A stretch of DNA of 64,000 bases. Origin: Arthrobacter_E sp041360795 (GTDB taxonomy: Bacteria; Actinomycetota; Actinomycetes; Actinomycetales; Micrococcaceae). Within the stretch, counting starts at the first letter, position 1. Each line of letters begins with the position of its first letter. Shown here one piece after another: positions 41,577-50,154 of this stretch. The notes under the pieces were generated by a model. That model did no database searches. It was not told the DNA's origin and was given only the letters and a program-made list of their open reading frames with translations. The position numbers and the translations under genes are program-made. The stretch covers positions 441,736 to 505,735 of the forward strand of contig NZ_JBFUPW010000004.1 in the NCBI RefSeq assembly GCF_041360795.1, written 5' to 3'.

Positions 41577-41828
41577 ATGCTCCTCTTTCAGAACGTGCTG
41601 GACCCGAACAACGGAAAGCCTCTGCTCATCGAAGTCGAAGGAAACGACTTCGAGGAGGCGCACGGGAAGCTCACCCGGCGCCTTGATGACCTGGCCCGCA
41701 GCGATTCGGACGCGACGGCAGGCGCCCCTGGCACCACCCGACGGACCTCGCTGGTCCGCTACGTCGAAGGGACCACGGTGGGGGCGTCCGGTATGCCGCC
41801 GTGCGCGTGCTGTTTCCGCACCGTGTGA
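41577..41828 (+). CDS. Small hypothetical protein (83 aa) with Cys-rich C-terminus
   Basis: MLLFQNVLDPNNGKPLLIEVEG, then an acidic helix (NDFEEAHGKLTRRLDDLARSD) and the end ASGMPPCACCFRTV. The CxCC tail after a leader-like acidic helix is a precursor-peptide-like architecture, but no modification enzyme is adjacent. The ribosome site AGGA is a bit distant (about 12 bases). No family recognised. Confidence 0.5.
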   Translation: MLLFQNVLDPNNGKPLLIEVEGNDFEEAHGKLTRRLDDLARSDSDATAGAPGTTRRTSLVRYVEGTTVGASGMPPCACCFRTV

Positions 41829-41862
41829 CCCTGCCCCCAGACCAATGACCGGAGAACGCTGA

Positions 41863-42066
41863 ATGTCGCCTGTGACCCACCGGATCACTGTCGGAGACCC
41901 TGTGCGAGTCGCGCGCCCCACCGTCATCGAGGGGACCGACTACACGGACCGCAAAGGGACCGTGATGCGCGAACGCTTCGACGTCCGCGGGTTCACCCTC
42001 TTCGTCACCTTCCCCGAAACAGGGCTGGCGTCTGAATGGTTCCACCCCGATGAGCTGGAGCGCTGA
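41863..42066 (+). CDS. Small hypothetical protein (67 aa), KOW/SH3-like
   Basis: MSPVTHRITVGDPVRVARPT, then TDYTDRKGTVMRERFDVRGFTLFVTFPETG and SEWFHPDELER. The GDPVRV...KGTV...FxVTF pattern is that of a small beta-barrel (KOW-like) protein; function unknown. GGAGAA precedes the ATG. It follows the 83-aa gene by 34 bp and ends before a large terminator. Confidence 0.6.
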   Translation: MSPVTHRITVGDPVRVARPTVIEGTDYTDRKGTVMRERFDVRGFTLFVTFPETGLASEWFHPDELER

Positions 42067-42147
42067 GCCGGCGCAGGGACGATGCCGCCCGTCTCGGGGG
42101 CGAGAACAGCAACGGCGAGGACTGACCGAGTCCGCCCCCGGAACGCA

Positions 42148-42193
42148 GGATGCCGCCGTCGTCGTCTCGGAAGAGGCGACGACGGCGGCATCC
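42148..42193. terminator. Bidirectional terminator, 17-bp stem plus GGAA loop
   Basis: GGATGCCGCCGTCGTCG / complement with inner CTC-GGAA-GAG, between convergent stops at 42066 and 42211. Confidence 0.75.
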
Positions 42194-42210
42194 GCCGGTT
42201 CTTCAGCGCG

Positions 42211-43626
42211 TCAGTCGCGCGCCGGCACCGGCAGGCCCAGGTGCTCGCGGAGCGTGCTCCCGCGGTACTCCGTGGGATACACGCCGCGTTCCTGCAGCGC
42301 CGGGACGAGGTGGTTCACGATGTCGTCCAGGCCGGTCGGGATGAGCCACGGGGAGATGTTGAACCCGTCCACCACGCCGTCCCGGGCGTACAGCGCCAGG
42401 TGGTCGGCCACCGACTGGTACGAGCCCGTGAAGGTCGCATCCCGGCGAGCCGACTGGGCCGTGACGAACTGCCGGATGGACAGCCCCTTGTCCTTGGCCT
42501 CCGCCCGCCACTGGTCGGCCAGCTGCCGGGCCCGGGCCCCGTGGAACCCGCTGCCCCGCGTCTCGCTCGTCTCCTCCACCACCGGGTCGATGTCCGGCAA
42601 GGGGCCGTCGGGGTCGTAGCCGGACAGGCTCGTGCCCCAGAACTGCTCCAGGAACGCGATCGCCTGTTGGGGCCCGATCTGCTGAGACCTGACCCAGGCC
42701 TTCTTCTCCAGGGCTTCGGCCTCCGTGGGCGCCAGGATGAACTCGCTCGCGGGGAAGATCTGGAGCTCGTTGGGGTGCCGGCCCGCCGCCACCGTGCGCT
42801 CCACCAGGTCCGCCCGGAACGACCTGGCGTCCTCCAGCTGCGGATGGGCGGAGAAGATCACGTCCGCCTGACGCGCCGCGAAATCCCGCCCTTCCGGGGA
42901 GTCGCCCGCCTGGAACAGCACCGGACGGTACTGCGCGCTGCGCGGCAGCCGCGGGACGACGTCCACCGAGTAGTGCTGCCCCTCATGCCGGACCCGGCGC
43001 GCGAAGGCGCCCCCTTCGCCGGCACCCTCACCAGCGCCGGACACCCACGACTCCGCCGCGCCGCTCTCCGCGATCACGCCGTCCTCCCAGGAGTCCCAGA
43101 TCACCTTGGCCACCTTCACGAACGCTTCCGCGTGGGTGTACCGGTCGGCGTGGTCCAGATATCCCCCACGCCGGAAGTTCTGACCCGTCCACGCGTTGTC
43201 CGTGGTCACGATGTTCCACGCGGCCCGGCCGCCCGAAATCAGATCCAGCGACGCGAGGCGGTGCGCCAAGTCGGCGGGGTCGTTGTACGTGGTGTTCTGC
43301 GTGGCCACGAGACCGATCTTGTCCGTGACCCCGGCCAGTGCGGCGAGCATGGTCTGCGCGTCGGGCCGGCCCGCCACGTCGAGTTCGTGGACGCGGCCCA
43401 GGTGCTCCCGCAGGCGCAGGCCCTCCCCCAGGAAGAACGCTGCGAACAGGCCTCGTTCGGCGGTCTGGGCGATCCGGCGGAATGACTCGAAGTCGGTCTG
43501 CGAACCGGCTTCGGGCGTCTTCCACACGGTGCCCGAATTGACGCCCTGGAAGAAGATCCCGAACTGGATCTGCCCGCTCGGCCGGAAGTCCGCGGTCGTA
43601 GGTCCCTGTGTGCTGTCGCCGCTCAT
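42211..43626 (-). CDS. NtaA/SnaA/DszA-type FMN-dependent monooxygenase
   Basis: 471 residues. IQFGIFFQGVNSGTVWK near the start, LGEGLRLREH, PDAQTMLAALAGVTDKIGLVATQNTTYNDPADLAHRLASLDLISGGRAAWNIVTTDNAWTGQNF is the signature of the nitrilotriacetate/DBT-sulfone monooxygenase branch of LLM enzymes. ATG 43626 overlaps the previous LLM stop. Last gene of the seven-gene minus operon. These enzymes cleave C-S or C-N bonds with FMNH2 from a separate reductase, absent here. Confidence 0.9.
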   Translation of the reverse strand: MSGDSTQGPTTADFRPSGQIQFGIFFQGVNSGTVWKTPEAGSQTDFESFRRIAQTAERGLFAAFFLGEGLRLREHLGRVHELDVAGRPDAQTMLAALAGVTDKIGLVATQNTTYNDPADLAHRLASLDLISGGRAAWNIVTTDNAWTGQNFRRGGYLDHADRYTHAEAFVKVAKVIWDSWEDGVIAESGAAESWVSGAGEGAGEGGAFARRVRHEGQHYSVDVVPRLPRSAQYRPVLFQAGDSPEGRDFAARQADVIFSAHPQLEDARSFRADLVERTVAAGRHPNELQIFPASEFILAPTEAEALEKKAWVRSQQIGPQQAIAFLEQFWGTSLSGYDPDGPLPDIDPVVEETSETRGSGFHGARARQLADQWRAEAKDKGLSIRQFVTAQSARRDATFTGSYQSVADHLALYARDGVVDGFNISPWLIPTGLDDIVNHLVPALQERGVYPTEYRGSTLREHLGLPVPARD

Positions 43627-44780
43627 GCCTGTGCCCCTGTCCCGGCCGCGACGCTGCGCGCGGCCTCCGTCGAATAGCGATTGACCGCGCGCTCCAGCCC
43701 GAGCACGGCACGGAAAGTGCCTCCCGGCGCCGTCGGGCGCAGGAGGTTCCGCGAGCGCAGCAGCGGAAGGGTCAGCGCGGACAGTTCCGGCAGGTCCGTG
43801 TCGAGCACGGCCGGGTGCAGGCGGACGCCGTCGGCGACGCCCAGGAGATCCGCGAGGACCTCGGCGAGATCCTCGGCCGTCCCCGAGAACCGCGCGCGCC
43901 CGGTGGCCCACGGCGTGGCCGCGTCCAGCGCGGCCAGACGGTCGGCGGCGCTCAGGCCCCGCGCGTCGAGCACCACGTCCAGCTCGGCGATCAGGGCGGG
44001 ACCGCCCTCGGGCCGAGAGCCGAACTCCTCCTGCGCCTCAGCCAGCCGGGTGCGGAGGTGCTCCAGCGAGGGTGCGCTCACCAGGACGGCGTCCACCTCG
44101 CGCGGCGACAGCGGACCGTCCACCGAGACCAGGTCCGCCGGCGCCACGACGGGCAGCTGGCCTTGCAGGGGACGCGGAATGATGGACGGGCCCTTCACGA
44201 AGTAGCCCTCGCCGTCGCCCAGATCAGCTTGGAAGTCGGCGTAGTGGAGACGGTCGGCGTCGAGGTAGCGGCCCGAGTCGACGTCCTTGATCACGGCGTC
44301 GTCCTCCCAGGAGTCCCACAGCCGGCGATTCGCCTCCACGGACGCTCCCGCTTCGGCACGGCGGCGGTCACCGTCCGCGACGGAACGCCCGACGGCGGCG
44401 GCCTCCCGCGCGTCGTCGCTCGCCGCGAGCAGCCAGCCGCCACGGCCCTGCGACACGTAGTCGAGACTGGCCAGCTGTGTGGCCACATGGAACGGCTCGG
44501 TGTAGACGGTGTCGACCTCGGGAAGGAGCCCGATCGCATGGGTCAGCGGCCCCACGAACGCCGCGCGCTGCAGGGCGTTGAGCCGGGCCTGCGCGTCGGC
44601 GCCGTCCGGCAGGGGCCCGTCGGCGTAGCTCAGGGCGTGGAAGCCCGCGGACTCCGCGGCGAGCGCCACGTCCCGGAGTTTTTCGGGACCCAGGACAGCG
44701 GCGGGCGCCGTGCGGCTTGCGCGCCAGGCGGCCGGGTGCGATCCGGCGCCGTCCGCTTCGAGGATGAGGAACCCGCTCAT
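43623..44780 (-). CDS. LLM class flavin-dependent monooxygenase, divergent
   Basis: 385 residues. HVATQLASLDYVSQGRGGWLLAASDDAREAAAVGR corresponds to the DxxSxGR..W segment of NtaA-type proteins, and VDSGRYLDADRLHYADF to the substrate loop. N-terminal SGFLILEADGAGSHPAAWR is unlike its neighbours, so it is a divergent paralogue. Overlaps both neighbours by ATGA. Confidence 0.82.
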   Translation of the reverse strand: MSGFLILEADGAGSHPAAWRASRTAPAAVLGPEKLRDVALAAESAGFHALSYADGPLPDGADAQARLNALQRAAFVGPLTHAIGLLPEVDTVYTEPFHVATQLASLDYVSQGRGGWLLAASDDAREAAAVGRSVADGDRRRAEAGASVEANRRLWDSWEDDAVIKDVDSGRYLDADRLHYADFQADLGDGEGYFVKGPSIIPRPLQGQLPVVAPADLVSVDGPLSPREVDAVLVSAPSLEHLRTRLAEAQEEFGSRPEGGPALIAELDVVLDARGLSAADRLAALDAATPWATGRARFSGTAEDLAEVLADLLGVADGVRLHPAVLDTDLPELSALTLPLLRSRNLLRPTAPGGTFRAVLGLERAVNRYSTEAARSVAAGTGAQA

Positions 44781-45709
44781 GCTGCGGCCTCCGACTCGGA
44801 AGTCGCGGCGGCCTGCGGGGTCTCCGCGGTGGCCCGCTCGACCGGCAGCTTCTCCCCCGCCTCGACGGCCACCGGCAGGCGGTTCCCTGCGGGTGGGAGG
44901 GGGCAGGTGGCGAAGTCCGTGTAGGCGCACGGCAGGTTCACCGCCCGGTTGAAGTCCAGGACGGCGGTCCCGTCCTCGGCCGGGGTGACCACGAGCGAGC
45001 GGTTGGCCGGGTACGTGGTGTCGCCGCTGGTCAGATCCGTGAACAGGACGTTGAGAGTGCCGGGCGCGTAGCCGTTGAAGGCGGTCAGCACGTGTTCCTG
45101 GCCTTCCAGGGTGAACCGCAGGCGGGCGGGCGATTCGTAGACATGCTCGATCCCCTCCACCACGGCGCCCACCGTGACGGCCTGAGGCTGCTCGAAGTAC
45201 TCGACCTGTGCCGTCACGGCGAACTCCTCGGACGCCGGGTAGGCGGGCGTGCCCGGGTAGCCGGTGCGGAGGGAGTAGCCGGGGTCGCGGGGCCGGATCA
45301 CCAGGAAACCTCCCCGCCGGGCCACCTCGATCTGCACGTGCCCGTGGTCCAGCAGCACGGCGTCCCGCTCCGCGATGGGGCCGAGGACGGTGGTGCTGCC
45401 GGTGCCGTCCGGGTTCAGTTCGCGGCCCTCCCAGCTGAGGCGCTCGACGGCGGACAGCGTGATGGTCACGGTGTCCTCGACGGCGTTCCAGAGGCCGGGG
45501 ATGCCCGGGATCCGCTGGGGCGCGTCGTCCAGGAAGTGCAGCCCGGTGACCGCCAGGAATCCGTGGGGCGCGGCCCGCTGCTCCTCGTGGCGGGCGTGCC
45601 AGGCGTCCCACTCGGCCTGGAAGGCGCCGGGCTCCGGGGCCGCCGGGGCGGCCTGGCCGGTCACGGCCGTGGTGTGGTCGGCCGTGGTGCTGTCAACTGA
45701 CGAAGGCAT
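44777..45709 (-). CDS. DUF1684 family protein
   Basis: 310 residues. GFLAVTGLHFLDDAPQRIPGIPGLWNAVEDTVTITLSAVERLSWEGREL and the end DFNRAVNLPCAYTDFATCPLPPAGNRLPVAVEAGE (conserved NxPCAYxxFxTCPLPPxxNRLPxxxxAGE) identify PF07920. Function is unknown in general; several members sit by oxygenases and transporters as here. AGGAG precedes ATG 45709. Confidence 0.92.
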   Translation of the reverse strand: MPSSVDSTTADHTTAVTGQAAPAAPEPGAFQAEWDAWHARHEEQRAAPHGFLAVTGLHFLDDAPQRIPGIPGLWNAVEDTVTITLSAVERLSWEGRELNPDGTGSTTVLGPIAERDAVLLDHGHVQIEVARRGGFLVIRPRDPGYSLRTGYPGTPAYPASEEFAVTAQVEYFEQPQAVTVGAVVEGIEHVYESPARLRFTLEGQEHVLTAFNGYAPGTLNVLFTDLTSGDTTYPANRSLVVTPAEDGTAVLDFNRAVNLPCAYTDFATCPLPPAGNRLPVAVEAGEKLPVERATAETPQAAATSESEAAA

Positions 45710-46853
45710 GCTGGCTCCTGTGCTGGTGATTGAGTTCGGTGATGCGGGCGGCGGCGTCCGGTTCGTGCGCCCCCGCGACGGCGGGACGGCCGCCATACGG
45801 GTCCGCCTCCTCCCACAGGGTGGTCGGGGCCGCCGCGCGGACCGCCGGGATGACTTCGGTGGCGAAGCGTTCCAGCAGCTCGAGCTGCTGGTCGAACGGC
45901 AGGGTGGTGGGCAGCGAGATGGACTGCAGATCGTGGCCGTAAAGCTCGTGGTAGGACAGGATCTTGTCCACCACCTGCTCCGGGCTCCCCACGAGCGCCG
46001 GACCTTCGGCCACCGCGTGGTCGATGTCCCGGTACGGCGAGTTGTTGCCCGGGACGTTCCGGTGCGCGGTGAGCGCTTCGTAGACCGGGCCGAACTGGGC
46101 CTTGGCCTCCTGCGTGGTGTCGGCCAGAAAGACCCCGCCCGCGCCACTGCCGGACCCCAGGTACGCGAAGCGCGGATCGTGTCCGTGCCGGGCGTACTCC
46201 TCGCGGTAGTGATCGATCAGGACCTTGTAGTTCTCGCGCGGCTGGATGGCGTTCGCGGTGAAGAGCGGGTCGCCGTACTGGGCGGCGAGCGCCGCACTGG
46301 TCAACGACGTCGCCGAGCCGTGCCAGACGCGCGGCGCCCCGGCGAAGGGGCGCGGCGTCGTCGTGGTCGGGTCGGTGAGCGCGGGACGGAAGCGGCCCTC
46401 CCAGGTGACGCCCTCCTCCCTCCAGAGGCGGTGCAGCAGGCCGTATTTCTCGGCGAGCAGCTCCCACTGATCATCGAGGGACAGGCCGAAGAGCGGGTAC
46501 TGCAGCACCTCGTTGCCCTTGCCGATCACCAGTTCGAGGCGTCCGGCGGAGAGCTGGTCGATCATGGCGTAGTCCTCGGCCACGCGGACCGGGTCCAGCA
46601 CCGAGAGCACCGTGACCCCGCTCTGCAGCCGGATACGGCTGGTGACGGCGGCGATCGCGGCCAGCACCGTGGTGGGCGAGGACGAGATGAACTCGCCCGC
46701 GTGCCGCTCCCCCACGGAGAAGGAGTCGAAGCCGAGCTCCTCGGCCCGCCGCGCGGTCTCCACCACCTGACTCAGCCGCTCGGACGGGGACACGATCTCC
46801 CCGGTCAGCGGGTTCTTCAGATGCGGGATGATGTCCAGGACCTGGAATTTCAC
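45693..46853 (-). CDS. LLM class flavin-dependent oxidoreductase (CE1758/YtmO-like)
   Basis: 386 residues from GTG 46853, which overlaps the binding-protein stop as GTGA. VLDIIPHLKNPLTGEIVSPSERLSQVVETARRAEELGFDSFSVGERHAGEF and VTVLSVLDPVRVAEDYAMIDQLSAGRLELVIGKGNE are typical of this single-component LLM group. GLDLQ-like FMN cleft residues are in place. Its end overlaps the DUF1684 start by 17 bases. Confidence 0.9.
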   Translation of the reverse strand: MKFQVLDIIPHLKNPLTGEIVSPSERLSQVVETARRAEELGFDSFSVGERHAGEFISSSPTTVLAAIAAVTSRIRLQSGVTVLSVLDPVRVAEDYAMIDQLSAGRLELVIGKGNEVLQYPLFGLSLDDQWELLAEKYGLLHRLWREEGVTWEGRFRPALTDPTTTTPRPFAGAPRVWHGSATSLTSAALAAQYGDPLFTANAIQPRENYKVLIDHYREEYARHGHDPRFAYLGSGSGAGGVFLADTTQEAKAQFGPVYEALTAHRNVPGNNSPYRDIDHAVAEGPALVGSPEQVVDKILSYHELYGHDLQSISLPTTLPFDQQLELLERFATEVIPAVRAAAPTTLWEEADPYGGRPAVAGAHEPDAAARITELNHQHRSQHAFVS

Positions 46854-47845
46854 TTCTTCGCTCCCGGGGTGGATCCGTAGTTCTCCGCCGTGATGGTCTC
46901 GGAGTCCGGCAGGGCCTCTTCGGACAGGCCCCAACGGGCGAGGACCTTGGCGTAGCTGCCGTCCTTGATGCTCGAGTTCAGCGCCGCGGTGACGGCGTCG
47001 GCCAGGCCGTTGCCGCGCTTGGCGACCGCCGCCACAAGGGTGGTGGCCGGCCAGCCGGCGTTGACCTTGCCCACGACCTTGAGGTCGTCACGGGTGTTCG
47101 CCCGGTACACGGCGGACGGGTAGGGGCCGAGGTTCAGATCGGTGCGGCCGGAGGACAGGGCGAGGATGGTGTCCGCCTCGTTGGCGTAGTACTCGAGCTG
47201 TGCGGGCGCCTTGCCCTTGGCCTCGAGCTCCTTGTTCCAGGCCAGCAGGATCTTCTCCTGGTTGGTGCCGGACCCCACGGAGATCTTCTTGCCGGAGATG
47301 TCGTCCGAGCCCTTGATCTCCAGCGTGGAGTCCTTCTTCGCTTCGAACCCCATGTACGCGGCGCGGTAGCTGGAGAAGTCGAAGAGCTTCACGCGCTCCC
47401 CGTTGATCCCGACGTTCGAGAACACCGTCTCCACCTCCCCGGACTGGGTCTTCAGCGGCCAGCTCTCCCACGATGTGACCTTCACGTCCAGTTCGAGGCC
47501 GAGCTTGTCCGCCACGAGCTGGGCGATGTCCAGCTCGCTGCCGACCGGCGTCTTGTCGTCCGTGGCGTGGAAGGACAGCGGGATCGAACCGGCGCTCGTG
47601 GCGACGGTCAGCTTCCCGTCCTTGGACACGGCGGCCGGGACCTTCGCGGCCGCGGCCGCGTCCTTCTGCACTCGGATCCGGTCCTGCTGCGGCGAGGTGT
47701 TGTAGGTGACCCCGTTGCGGGCGGCGGTGGTGGGACCCGAGGCCGCGTTGGCCCCCGGGTCGGAGCACGCGGCGAGCGTGGGGACGACGACGGCGGCAAG
47801 AGCCGCGAGAGCCAGCGCGCGCTGGGGTGCGGTGCGGTGAAGCAT
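46850..47845 (-). CDS. Amino acid ABC transporter substrate-binding lipoprotein
   Basis: 331 residues. Lipobox LAAC followed by CSDPGANAA. Binding domain: KLTVATSAGSIPLSF, GSELDIAQLVADKLGLELDVKV, KKISVGSGTNQEKILLAWNKELEAKGKAP, LSSGRTDLNLGPYPSAVYRANTRDDL. A paralogue of the orphan protein at 17759-18748. It is eight bases after the ATPase stop. The monooxygenases behind it suggest a sulfur- or nitrogen-containing amino acid as substrate. Confidence 0.9.
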   Translation of the reverse strand: MLHRTAPQRALALAALAAVVVPTLAACSDPGANAASGPTTAARNGVTYNTSPQQDRIRVQKDAAAAAKVPAAVSKDGKLTVATSAGSIPLSFHATDDKTPVGSELDIAQLVADKLGLELDVKVTSWESWPLKTQSGEVETVFSNVGINGERVKLFDFSSYRAAYMGFEAKKDSTLEIKGSDDISGKKISVGSGTNQEKILLAWNKELEAKGKAPAQLEYYANEADTILALSSGRTDLNLGPYPSAVYRANTRDDLKVVGKVNAGWPATTLVAAVAKRGNGLADAVTAALNSSIKDGSYAKVLARWGLSEEALPDSETITAENYGSTPGAKK

Positions 47846-47853
47846 GGTGGTCC

Positions 47854-48717
47854 TTAGATGTTGAAAGCAGGTTCGATGACTTTGGAGAGGAACGCCCGGG
47901 TGCGTTCCTGCTGCGGGCTGCCGAAGAGCTGGGCGGGCGGGCCGGACTCGACGATGCGGCCCTGGTCCATGAAGACCACGGTGTCCGCGACGTCCCGGGC
48001 GAAGCCCATCTCGTGCGTGACCACGATCAGCGTGGTGCCCGTGCGGGCCAGGTCCCGGATGACATCCAGCACCTCGTTGACCAGCTCGGGGTCCAGGGCG
48101 GAGGTGGGCTCGTCGAACAGGACCAGGCGGGGTTCGAGGGCCAGGGCCCGGGCGATCGCGACGCGTTGCTGCTGGCCTCCCGAGAGCTGCCGCGGGTACG
48201 CCTGGGTCTTGTCCGCCAGGCCGACGCGGTCCAGGAGCACCTTCGCCTTGGCGGTCGCCTCATCGCGGCTGCGGCCCTGCGCCACGATGGGCGCCTCGAT
48301 CACGTTCTCCAGCACGGTCAGGTGCGGGAAGAGGTTGAAGTTCTGGAAGACGAAGCCGATGCCGGTCCGCTTGGCCAGGATGTCCTTCTCCTTGCGTTCC
48401 AGCAGGCGGTTGCCCTTGAGGCGGTAGCCGACCGGTTCGCCGTCGATCGCGATGTAGCCGGAGTTCAGGGTCTCCAGGTGGTTGATGGTCCGCAGGAGGG
48501 TGGACTTGCCGGACCCGGACGGACCGACGATCACCGTCACCTCGCCGGGACGGACGGTCAGGTCGACGCCCTTGAGGACCTCGACGTGGCCGAAGCTCTT
48601 GTGGGCGTTGACGATGTCGACACGGCCCACGGTTCCGGGGGCGGCGTCGCCTTGCGCGGGCTGCTTCGCCGTGGTCAGGGTGGCCGGGGCTGCTGCTGCT
48701 GCTTCGACGGTGCTCAT
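47854..48717 (-). CDS. Amino acid ABC transporter ATP-binding protein
   Basis: 287 residues. Walker A GPSGSGKST, Q-loop FVFQNFNLFPHLTVLEN, signature LSGGQQQRVAIARAL, Walker B RLVLFDEPTSALDP, H-loop VVTHEMGFARDV. A 30-residue Ala-rich N-terminal extension precedes the domain. Overlaps the permease stop by ATGA. Confidence 0.92.
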   Translation of the reverse strand: MSTVEAAAAAPATLTTAKQPAQGDAAPGTVGRVDIVNAHKSFGHVEVLKGVDLTVRPGEVTVIVGPSGSGKSTLLRTINHLETLNSGYIAIDGEPVGYRLKGNRLLERKEKDILAKRTGIGFVFQNFNLFPHLTVLENVIEAPIVAQGRSRDEATAKAKVLLDRVGLADKTQAYPRQLSGGQQQRVAIARALALEPRLVLFDEPTSALDPELVNEVLDVIRDLARTGTTLIVVTHEMGFARDVADTVVFMDQGRIVESGPPAQLFGSPQQERTRAFLSKVIEPAFNI

Positions 48718-49868
48718 GGGAGGTCCTTCCGGGCGGGTTCCTGGGCGCGTTCCTGGGCGGTGGGCTGGAGTGCCGGGCGGCGTCCCGGGGTGAGGTTGGC
48801 GCGGATGCGCTGCCAGGGGGTCGGCGGCAGATTGCGCACCGAACCCCGCGAGTAGTGCCGTTCGATGTAGTACTGGGCGATGCTCAGCACCGAGGTGATG
48901 ACCACGTACCAGAGGGTCGCCACCAGCAGCAGCGGGAGCACTTGCTGGGTCCGGTTGTAGATGACCTGCACGGTGTAGAACAGCTCCGAGTAGGCGAGGA
49001 CGTAGACCACGGAGGTGCCCTTGACCAGGCCGATGATCTCGTTGAAGGCGTTGGGCAGGATGGCTCTCATGGCCTGCGGCAGGACGATCCGGGTGTTCCT
49101 CCGCCAGGCCGGGATGCCGAGAGCCGCGGCCGCTTCGAGCTGCCCCGCGTCCACGGAGAGGATCCCGCCGCGGATGATCTCGGCCGAATAGGCGGCCTGG
49201 TTGAGGCTCAGGCCGAGGACCGCGGCGGCGAACTGACTGATCAACGTGGTGGTGGAGGCTTCGAAGAACCGGACGTCCGTGAACGGGATGCCGAGACTGA
49301 TCTTCTCGTACAGGTACCCCAGGTTGTACCAGAGCAGCAGCTGGACCAGCAGAGGGGTCGAACGGAAAATCCAGGAGAACGTCCAGGCCACGCCCACCAG
49401 AAGCGGCGAGGCGGAGAGCCGCATGAGTGCCAGGACGAAGCCGAGCAGGAAACCGAGGGTTCCGGCGATCACGGTCAGCTTGAGAGTCTCCAGCAGGCCG
49501 TTGACCACCGACTGCGCGGTGAACCACTGCGCCACCACGCCCCACTCCCAGCGCGGGTTGGTGGCCAGCGAGTAGGCGATCGCCGCCACGAGGATCGTGA
49601 CCAGCACGGTGCCCACCCAGCGCCAGGGGTGCCGCGCCGGGACCACCCGGAGGTCGGCGCCGGCCGGGAGGGCCGTCGTCGCGCTGTCCGCTGTGTCGCT
49701 GTCCGAAGTGGCACCGGCCGCAGCCAGGAGGCCGAGCGAGTGGCGGTGTTCCGTTCCGTCGTCGAAGGTCGTGGGGAAGCCCGTCGCGGGGGTCGCGTCC
49801 TGCGGTTCGGCGGGCTGGCCGAGCACCCCCTCAGGGGGCCCTGCCGGGGTGTTGGTGATGACACTCAT
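48714..49868 (-). CDS. Amino acid ABC transporter permease with long N-terminal extension
   Basis: 384 residues. About 75 residues of acidic/Thr-rich N-terminus precede the first TM helix (WRWVGTVLVTILVAAIAYSLA). Then the HisM-type domain: LETLKLTVIAGTLGFLLGFVLALMR and the EAA loop QLEAAAALGIPAWRRNTRIVLPQAMRAILP. The C-terminus adds ~40 residues after the last helix. A single permease probably homodimerises. First gene of the seven-gene operon; ATG 49868 has GAGGA upstream. Confidence 0.9.
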   Translation of the reverse strand: MSVITNTPAGPPEGVLGQPAEPQDATPATGFPTTFDDGTEHRHSLGLLAAAGATSDSDTADSATTALPAGADLRVVPARHPWRWVGTVLVTILVAAIAYSLATNPRWEWGVVAQWFTAQSVVNGLLETLKLTVIAGTLGFLLGFVLALMRLSASPLLVGVAWTFSWIFRSTPLLVQLLLWYNLGYLYEKISLGIPFTDVRFFEASTTTLISQFAAAVLGLSLNQAAYSAEIIRGGILSVDAGQLEAAAALGIPAWRRNTRIVLPQAMRAILPNAFNEIIGLVKGTSVVYVLAYSELFYTVQVIYNRTQQVLPLLLVATLWYVVITSVLSIAQYYIERHYSRGSVRNLPPTPWQRIRANLTPGRRPALQPTAQERAQEPARKDLP

Positions 49869-49965
49869 GGGAAGTCCTCGGTGATCAGTTCCAGTGGGAT
49901 TGGGTGCCAATCTATGGACCGGCGCGGGGCACGTTCAAGGGGACGATTCACATTCCTGCACCCCC

Positions 49966-50039
49966 GTTCACGGCACGTCTTTCCGGGTCACACGGGGCCA
50001 TATGCGGCTCCCCACGACGCTCCGTGACAAGCCGTGAAC
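49966..50039. promoter_or_regulatory. Divergent promoter region with 9-bp inverted repeat
   Basis: GTTCACGGC (49966-49974) is repeated inverted as GCCGTGAAC (50031-50039) in the 286-bp gap between the ABC operon and the FAD protein gene. Spacing suits looping or paired half-sites; the regulator is not in the window. Confidence 0.35.
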
Positions 50040-50154
50040 TCCGGCGTCGGGGCGTGACGGCGGGGCTGGATTCCGGGGCGCCCGGGCTCCTAGGGTCAGG
50101 TTCCACCAGACCGTTCCCGCCGCCGCTCCACGGCCCGCGACCCAGGAGGAAGCC

